A stretch of 18,988 nucleotides of DNA from Strigomonas culicis (lineage: Eukaryota > Euglenozoa > Kinetoplastea > Trypanosomatida > Trypanosomatidae). Both the position numbers and the translations under genes were made by a program. The notes beneath the pieces were generated by a model that had not been told where the DNA came from, did no database searches, and worked only from the letters and a program-made list of their open reading frames with translations. Below, one piece after another: positions 15,504-18,988 of this stretch. Within the stretch, counting starts at the first letter, position 1; the number at the start of each line of letters is the position of its first letter. The stretch spans positions 1-18,988 of the forward strand of contig AUXH01000378.1 in the NCBI GenBank assembly GCA_000482145.1, read 5' to 3'.

Positions 15504-15948
15504 TGGAGCGTACGTGCGTGGACCGGTTGCAAGGGCGCGGTGCGTGTGTGAATAAGGCGCATGACCTGTTCTTTTGAAGGTGCGGCAGCGTGGTCATGAT
15601 CAATCCGTTTTGATGATTTGGGCGTGGCTGGTATGATTACTTACATAAAATACACATGGTGGTTTTTTGTTTATTTTCCTTGACCTCTAACAGTATCATT
15701 AACACATAAAAAATGAATGATGCATCATAAAGAAGTGTGCAAAAAAAAAAAAGACTATTGAAAACAAAACTAAATGGCACCTACTATATTCAGCGTTGAC
15801 ACTTCTCTCTACAGCAAGCAACTTGGTTCTCTCTCCTCTCTCTTCCTTCTGTCAGCAGCAGCATCATCATCAGACAACCTACTCTTTTTTTTTTTCCTTG
15901 TTGTTGGTGCGCACGTACTTCTAACACGAAGTAAAAAAAAAAACGCAT
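15504..15948. other. Intergenic region between small Tim and DnaJ genes
   Basis: 445 bases without a supportable gene. It contains 12 A at 15741-15752, a C/T tract at about 15825-15850 with AG at 15854-15855, and a second T-rich tract at about 15881-15898. An ATG at 15774 opens a long frame overlapping the DnaJ gene, but it lies upstream of the likely acceptor and out of the DnaJ frame, so it is not expected in the mature mRNA. An A run lies 8-17 bases before the DnaJ ATG. Confidence 0.6.
15825..15855 (+). promoter_or_regulatory. Polypyrimidine tract and trans-splice acceptor AG
   Basis: TTCTCTCTCCTCTCTCTTCC and following pyrimidines end in GTCAG, AG at 15854-15855, 93 bases before the DnaJ ATG at 15949. 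A later T tract (about 15881-15898) followed by AG at 15930-15931 is an alternative. Confidence 0.6.
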
Positions 15949-17547
15949 ATGGTCGATTACTATGCGGCTCTGGAAGTGGATCGGAACGCGAGCGAGGAGG
16001 CGATCAAGCGCAGCTACCGCCGCCTGGCGCTGCGCTACCACCCGGACAAGGCGGGGCCGGATGGCACTGCCAAGTTCAAGGAGATCAGCATCGCCTACCA
16101 GGTGCTGTCCGACCCGCAGAAGAAGGACGTCTACGACCAGTACGGCGAGGCCGGCCTCGAGGCGATGGACAACCCGCTACACAATGTGGTCCCCCTCAAA
16201 GCGATCCAATGCGTTATGATTGTGACCCTATCGCTACTGCTCCTTATCACCATCATGATCCTCCTTTTTTTCGCCTTCCTCTGCGCCTACGTGGACGGTC
16301 GTCTGTCGGAAAACTGGAGCTACGTCAAGGTGTTTGCGCCACTATTTATTATCGACATAGTGGTTGGACTTATCACGCTTGTGCTCATGATCATGACGCC
16401 ATGCATTCTGCGTGGTTTGGACCGCGTGCGCTTCTGGTTCGCCTGTCTCGCCGTCCTCTGCGTCTTGGTGCTCACCATCGTGACCCCCGTTGCGAAGGAC
16501 GAGAAGGATCGGCGCGCGGCGGACGGTCGCACGGACTACGTGCAGTGGCGGGTGTGGCTCACACCGGGCTACCTCCTCTCTTGCTTTGTGCTTTTGGCTG
16601 TGGGGATCTTCGCTCCGACCACTGCACAGCTCCGCGAGTTGAGGGCATGCGGCCGTCCTCACTTCGCGCGCTATCGCCCCGTGTCGTTCGCACTGCGCAT
16701 GCTGGCGGCGGCGTGCCTGCCCACCTTCTTTGCCCTCGTCGCCTGCCGCGCGGATGAGGTCATCACAACAAACTACTTTGTGGTCATCGCCCTGCCCGCG
16801 TTCGTGGCGGCCGGTTGCCTCCTCGTCGACTTCACGGCGACGCGCGTGCTGGCGAAGGTGCGGACCCCCGTTGACGACGAGGCAGGGAATGCCCCTCCGG
16901 GGGACACGAGCAATGCGGGGGAAACATATGCCCATACGAGCGAACGGGCAGCTGGCGAAGACGGCCATGGTGAGGAGGAGGGAAACGGCTTTTCGACGCC
17001 GGAGAACCTGAACTCCACCCCTCCGCAATCCTGCCAAGGACAGGCAGACGCGCCCCACTCAACGGCTGGCTCGGCGACAGGGGCAACGCCGACCAGCACT
17101 TTTGCTGAAGACAGCCTGTGCCTTATCGTTGCGCGGGCCGTCGTACTGCTACTGGTCATGAGCCTCCTCTTAGCTACCATCGTCATGGTCGCGGTGCGCC
17201 TCAACCACCACGCGGCGCACGGCACGTACGCGGGCGTCATGCCGCTGGGGCACGCGCTGATCCCGCTCTACCTGCTGATCGGCGTCCTCGTGTGCGTCGC
17301 GCTGTTCGGACTGCTCTTCTTCTGCTGCGCGGGCCCCGTGTTGGTCGCCCCCCTGCAGTCCGACGCGGGCGAGGAGGAGGCGCACCCGATGGCGCCGGCC
17401 GACGCCGCCGCCGCCGCGCGCCCGCGCCGGCAGGACCACGCGCCCGAGCCCACGCACGCGGATGAGGCAGTGCCGGTCCTGCTGCTGCCCGACAAGCCGG
17501 TGGAGAGCGAGAGTCTGCGGAGGGAACAGCTCGACCGCCTCGATTGA
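15949..17547 (+). CDS. DnaJ (Hsp40) protein with eight membrane segments, TMEM185-like
   Basis: A 532-residue membrane co-chaperone. Residues 1-67 are a complete J domain ([20 protein letters not shown], the essential HPD at 31-33, and [25 protein letters not shown]), which stimulates Hsp70 ATP hydrolysis. No Gly/Phe or zinc-finger region follows. Instead there are eight hydrophobic segments: about 88-113, 127-152, 161-182, 206-224, 246-266, 272-294, 391-418 and 437-462. Several helix pairs share a pattern of a hydrophobic end, Asp, about 8 residues, an aromatic, then V and P ([60 protein letters not shown]), which recalls the repeats of TMEM185/Fragile-X-F membrane proteins. A polar linker rich in Gly, Thr, Glu and Ser spans about 305-390, and the C-terminal 65 residues are acidic and proline-rich. 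The J domain at the extreme N-terminus is probably cytosolic. Membrane identity and the Hsp70 partner are unknown. Start ATG 15949 gives an intact J domain; stop TGA 17545-17547. Confidence 0.88.
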   Translation: MVDYYAALEVDRNASEEAIKRSYRRLALRYHPDKAGPDGTAKFKEISIAYQVLSDPQKKDVYDQYGEAGLEAMDNPLHNVVPLKAIQCVMIVTLSLLLLITIMILLFFAFLCAYVDGRLSENWSYVKVFAPLFIIDIVVGLITLVLMIMTPCILRGLDRVRFWFACLAVLCVLVLTIVTPVAKDEKDRRAADGRTDYVQWRVWLTPGYLLSCFVLLAVGIFAPTTAQLRELRACGRPHFARYRPVSFALRMLAAACLPTFFALVACRADEVITTNYFVVIALPAFVAAGCLLVDFTATRVLAKVRTPVDDEAGNAPPGDTSNAGETYAHTSERAAGEDGHGEEEGNGFSTPENLNSTPPQSCQGQADAPHSTAGSATGATPTSTFAEDSLCLIVARAVVLLLVMSLLLATIVMVAVRLNHHAAHGTYAGVMPLGHALIPLYLLIGVLVCVALFGLLFFCCAGPVLVAPLQSDAGEEEAHPMAPADAAAAARPRRQDHAPEPTHADEAVPVLLLPDKPVESESLRREQLDRLD

Positions 17548-17934
17548 CAGAGCACGGACACGCCCACCGACGTCAGGACCCTCCGGACCTCTGGGCGGGA
17601 TGGGGCGAAGACAAAGCCTGTTTACACACACCAAAAAAAAAATGAGACGAGAGTTTTTCCTCGTTGCTTTCTTTTCGTTGCAGACTCTCAGGGGCGTAAT
17701 CGCCCATCAACGTCACTCTGTTTTTGCAGTACTATATTGTAATAGCATCTGATGTGTACATGTATTTCCTCGTAGCATTATATACTCTGCCAATTTAATC
17801 GATTTGGTGCTTCTTGTATGCGTTTTCCCGTTGTTACGATGCCCCGCGGCGCTTCCCCTGCGACTTACCTCTCCCAAAGGAAATATATTAAAGGCGACCT
17901 CATCTCCTTCACGCACCCTTGTCGAGTAGTGGCG
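17548..17934. other. Intergenic region before the small unknown gene
   Basis: 387 bases. It holds 9-10 A at about 17633-17641, a T/C-rich stretch (about 17657-17680, TTTTTCCTCGTTGCTTTCTT) followed by CAG, and further pyrimidine stretches at 17852-17876 and 17898-17922, the latter ending GTCGAG (AG at 17925-17926). An in-frame ATG at 17818 would extend the next protein by 39 residues, but this segment looks more like leader sequence: codon use is much less GC-rich and it contains the acceptor-like tracts. Confidence 0.55.
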
Positions 17935-18294
17935 ATGCCCATGCTACTCGCTGTGTTTCACGAATTTGCGCACCCAGAGATCCTGGAGCAGGTGCAGCGC
18001 GACCACATCTGCGATGTCGATGTTGCCGCCGAGCCGAACCGCATGGCGACCTCCGAGGAGGAGAAGAAGGTAGTCCGCACAAATGCCAAGCTCATCAAGG
18101 TGAAGCACACCATCAATGCGCAAAAGGACGTGTTCGATGACATGACGCAGGAGTCCTACGCAGAGCTAGAACAGGAGACGGACGTCGTCCTGGGAAAGCT
18201 CACGGCGCTGGGCTTTGTTGTAGAGAACAGGAATCCGGTGACCTCGGCTGGCTGCCCGATGGTGGACCGCGTCATTTTGTCTTTTCCAGAGTGA
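17935..18294 (+). CDS. Small protein of unknown function (119 aa)
   Basis: A 119-residue soluble, mostly charged protein. I chose ATG 17935 (MPMLLAVFHEF) because GC3-rich codon use begins there and a C/T tract with AG at 17925-17926 sits just before it. An upstream in-frame ATG at 17818 would give 158 residues, and another at 17839 would give 151. The sequence has an N-terminal helix (EFAHPEILEQVQRDHI), an acidic/basic middle (SEEEKKVVRTNAKLIKVKHT), a helix around DDMTQESYAELEQETDVVLG, and a beta-like end (GFVVENRN then VDRVILSFPE). No signal peptide or membrane segment is clear. I do not recognise a family. Its position between a DnaJ gene and uS3 says nothing about function in a polycistronic kinetoplastid cluster. 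Stop TGA at 18292-18294. Confidence 0.68.
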   Translation: MPMLLAVFHEFAHPEILEQVQRDHICDVDVAAEPNRMATSEEEKKVVRTNAKLIKVKHTINAQKDVFDDMTQESYAELEQETDVVLGKLTALGFVVENRNPVTSAGCPMVDRVILSFPE

Positions 18295-18487
18295 AAAGGT
18301 CCACTAGGATGTTCCTTACTGATAAGGCTAACGGTTTAACTAAAGAAAACAATAAAAAAACAAGCAAACACACTCCACATTCTCTTCGCCCTCCAACTAT
18401 TCTTTGTTTTCTGGACTATGTACAGATATATTTTTTACTGCGTTCTATGTCGCTCGTTTGCACTTCTTCTCACTCCGCATTGTCTTT

Positions 18488-18510
18488 CTTTCGGTTGCTC
18501 TTTTCTGTAG
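18488..18510 (+). promoter_or_regulatory. Polypyrimidine tract and trans-splice acceptor AG for uS3
   Basis: TTTCGGTTGCTCTTTTCTG followed by TAG places AG at 18509-18510, 23 bases before the uS3 ATG. The short leader (ATTGATTAACATCTCTCCAA) is typical of highly expressed ribosomal protein genes in these organisms. The remaining gap from 18295 is T-rich with nothing else noted. Confidence 0.7.
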
Positions 18511-18533
18511 ATTGATTAACATCTCTCCAAAAG

Positions 18534-18988
18534 ATGGGTCCTCTTTCCAAGAAGCGTATGATCGTCCGCGATGGCGTGCTCTACGCCGAGCTCTTCGAGT
18601 ACCTCAAGCGCGAGCTGTCCGAGGAGGGCTTCGCCGGCGTCGAGTACCGCGTGACCCCCGCCCGCACGGAGATCGTCATCCGCTGCACCAAGACCCGCGA
18701 CGTCATTGGCGAGAACGCGCGCCGCATCCGCGAGCTGACCGCCTGCATCCAGCAGCGGTTTCACTACAAGGAGGACAAGCTGCAGCTCTTCGCGGACCGC
18801 GTGGAGGTGCGCGGCCTGTCCGCCATGGCGCAGGTCGAGTCGCTCCGCTTCAAGCTGCTCGGCAACCTCCAGGTCCGCCGCGCGGCGATGGGCATCATCC
18901 GCTACGTGATGGAGAGCGGCGCCAAGGGCTGCGAGGTGTCCGTCGGCGGCAAGGTCAAGGGCCAGCGCGCCAAGTCCATGACGTTCCG
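18534..18988 (+). CDS. RPS3: 40S ribosomal protein S3 (uS3), 5' part
   Basis: The first ~151 residues of ribosomal protein uS3; the rest lies beyond the right edge. uS3 sits at the mRNA entry channel of the small subunit and helps unwind mRNA. The N-terminus ([20 protein letters not shown]), the KH-type segment ([20 protein letters not shown], then [12 protein letters not shown]), and [20 protein letters not shown] with [16 protein letters not shown] and KGQRAKSM match eukaryotic uS3 in order and length. The KH GXXG loop, GEKG in human and yeast uS3, reads G59-E-N-A62 here, so the second Gly is replaced by Ala. Coding density and codon bias are typical of a highly expressed gene. The ATG at 18534 follows a strong splice acceptor. 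Confidence 0.97.
   Translation, partial: MGPLSKKRMIVRDGVLYAELFEYLKRELSEEGFAGVEYRVTPARTEIVIRCTKTRDVIGENARRIRELTACIQQRFHYKEDKLQLFADRVEVRGLSAMAQVESLRFKLLGNLQVRRAAMGIIRYVMESGAKGCEVSVGGKVKGQRAKSMTF

Noticed and set aside
15774..16757. Overlapping + strand frame starting upstream of the DnaJ gene
   Set aside because: It is out of frame with a clear J domain, its translation is low-complexity, and its ATG lies upstream of the likely splice acceptor.
1..18988. Mobile element, CRISPR array or defence system
   Set aside because: No transposase, reverse transcriptase, long terminal repeats or spaced direct repeats were seen; the layout is that of a eukaryotic polycistronic gene cluster.

Overview
The window looks like nuclear DNA of a trypanosomatid or close kinetoplastid. 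Every supportable gene lies on the + strand, none has introns, and coding regions are very GC-rich at third codon positions. The gaps between genes are AT-rich and carry long polypyrimidine tracts followed by AG, as expected for spliced-leader trans-splicing of a polycistronic transcript. The proteins fit this: a C-terminal beta-tubulin fragment ending in EQY, a ribokinase, small-ribosomal-subunit protein uS3, and several large proteins I do not recognise. The genus cannot be told from the sequence alone.

Layout, left to right: 3' end of a beta-tubulin gene with two extra C bases (1-399); ribokinase (1193-2179); bacterial-type 2,4-dienoyl-CoA reductase of the old-yellow-enzyme/FeS/FAD type (2732-4789); a long protein with an AlkB-like fold and a degenerate metal site (5290-7173); an 862-residue protein of unknown function (7507-10095); a Sulfotransfer_4-like protein with a degenerate phosphosulfate loop and a C-terminal membrane helix (10321-11475); a DEK/SAP-like nuclear-type protein (12121-13362); a membrane protein frame interrupted by a single in-frame TGA (13818-14801); a small Tim-like twin CX3C protein (15150-15503); a DnaJ protein with eight membrane segments resembling TMEM185 (15949-17547); a small unknown protein (17935-18294); and the 5' part of the uS3 gene (18534 to the window edge).

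As is normal for a trypanosomatid gene cluster, the neighbours do not form one pathway: sugar salvage, fatty-acid oxidation, mitochondrial import, chaperone, chromatin and ribosome functions sit side by side. Control is expected to be post-transcriptional. I found no mobile element, CRISPR array, tRNA or rRNA. I saw no convincing new multi-gene system. The most interesting points are individual proteins: the DnaJ-TMEM185-like fusion, two probable pseudoenzymes (AlkB-like and sulfotransferase-like), the in-frame TGA, and a small Tim with an unusually long loop.
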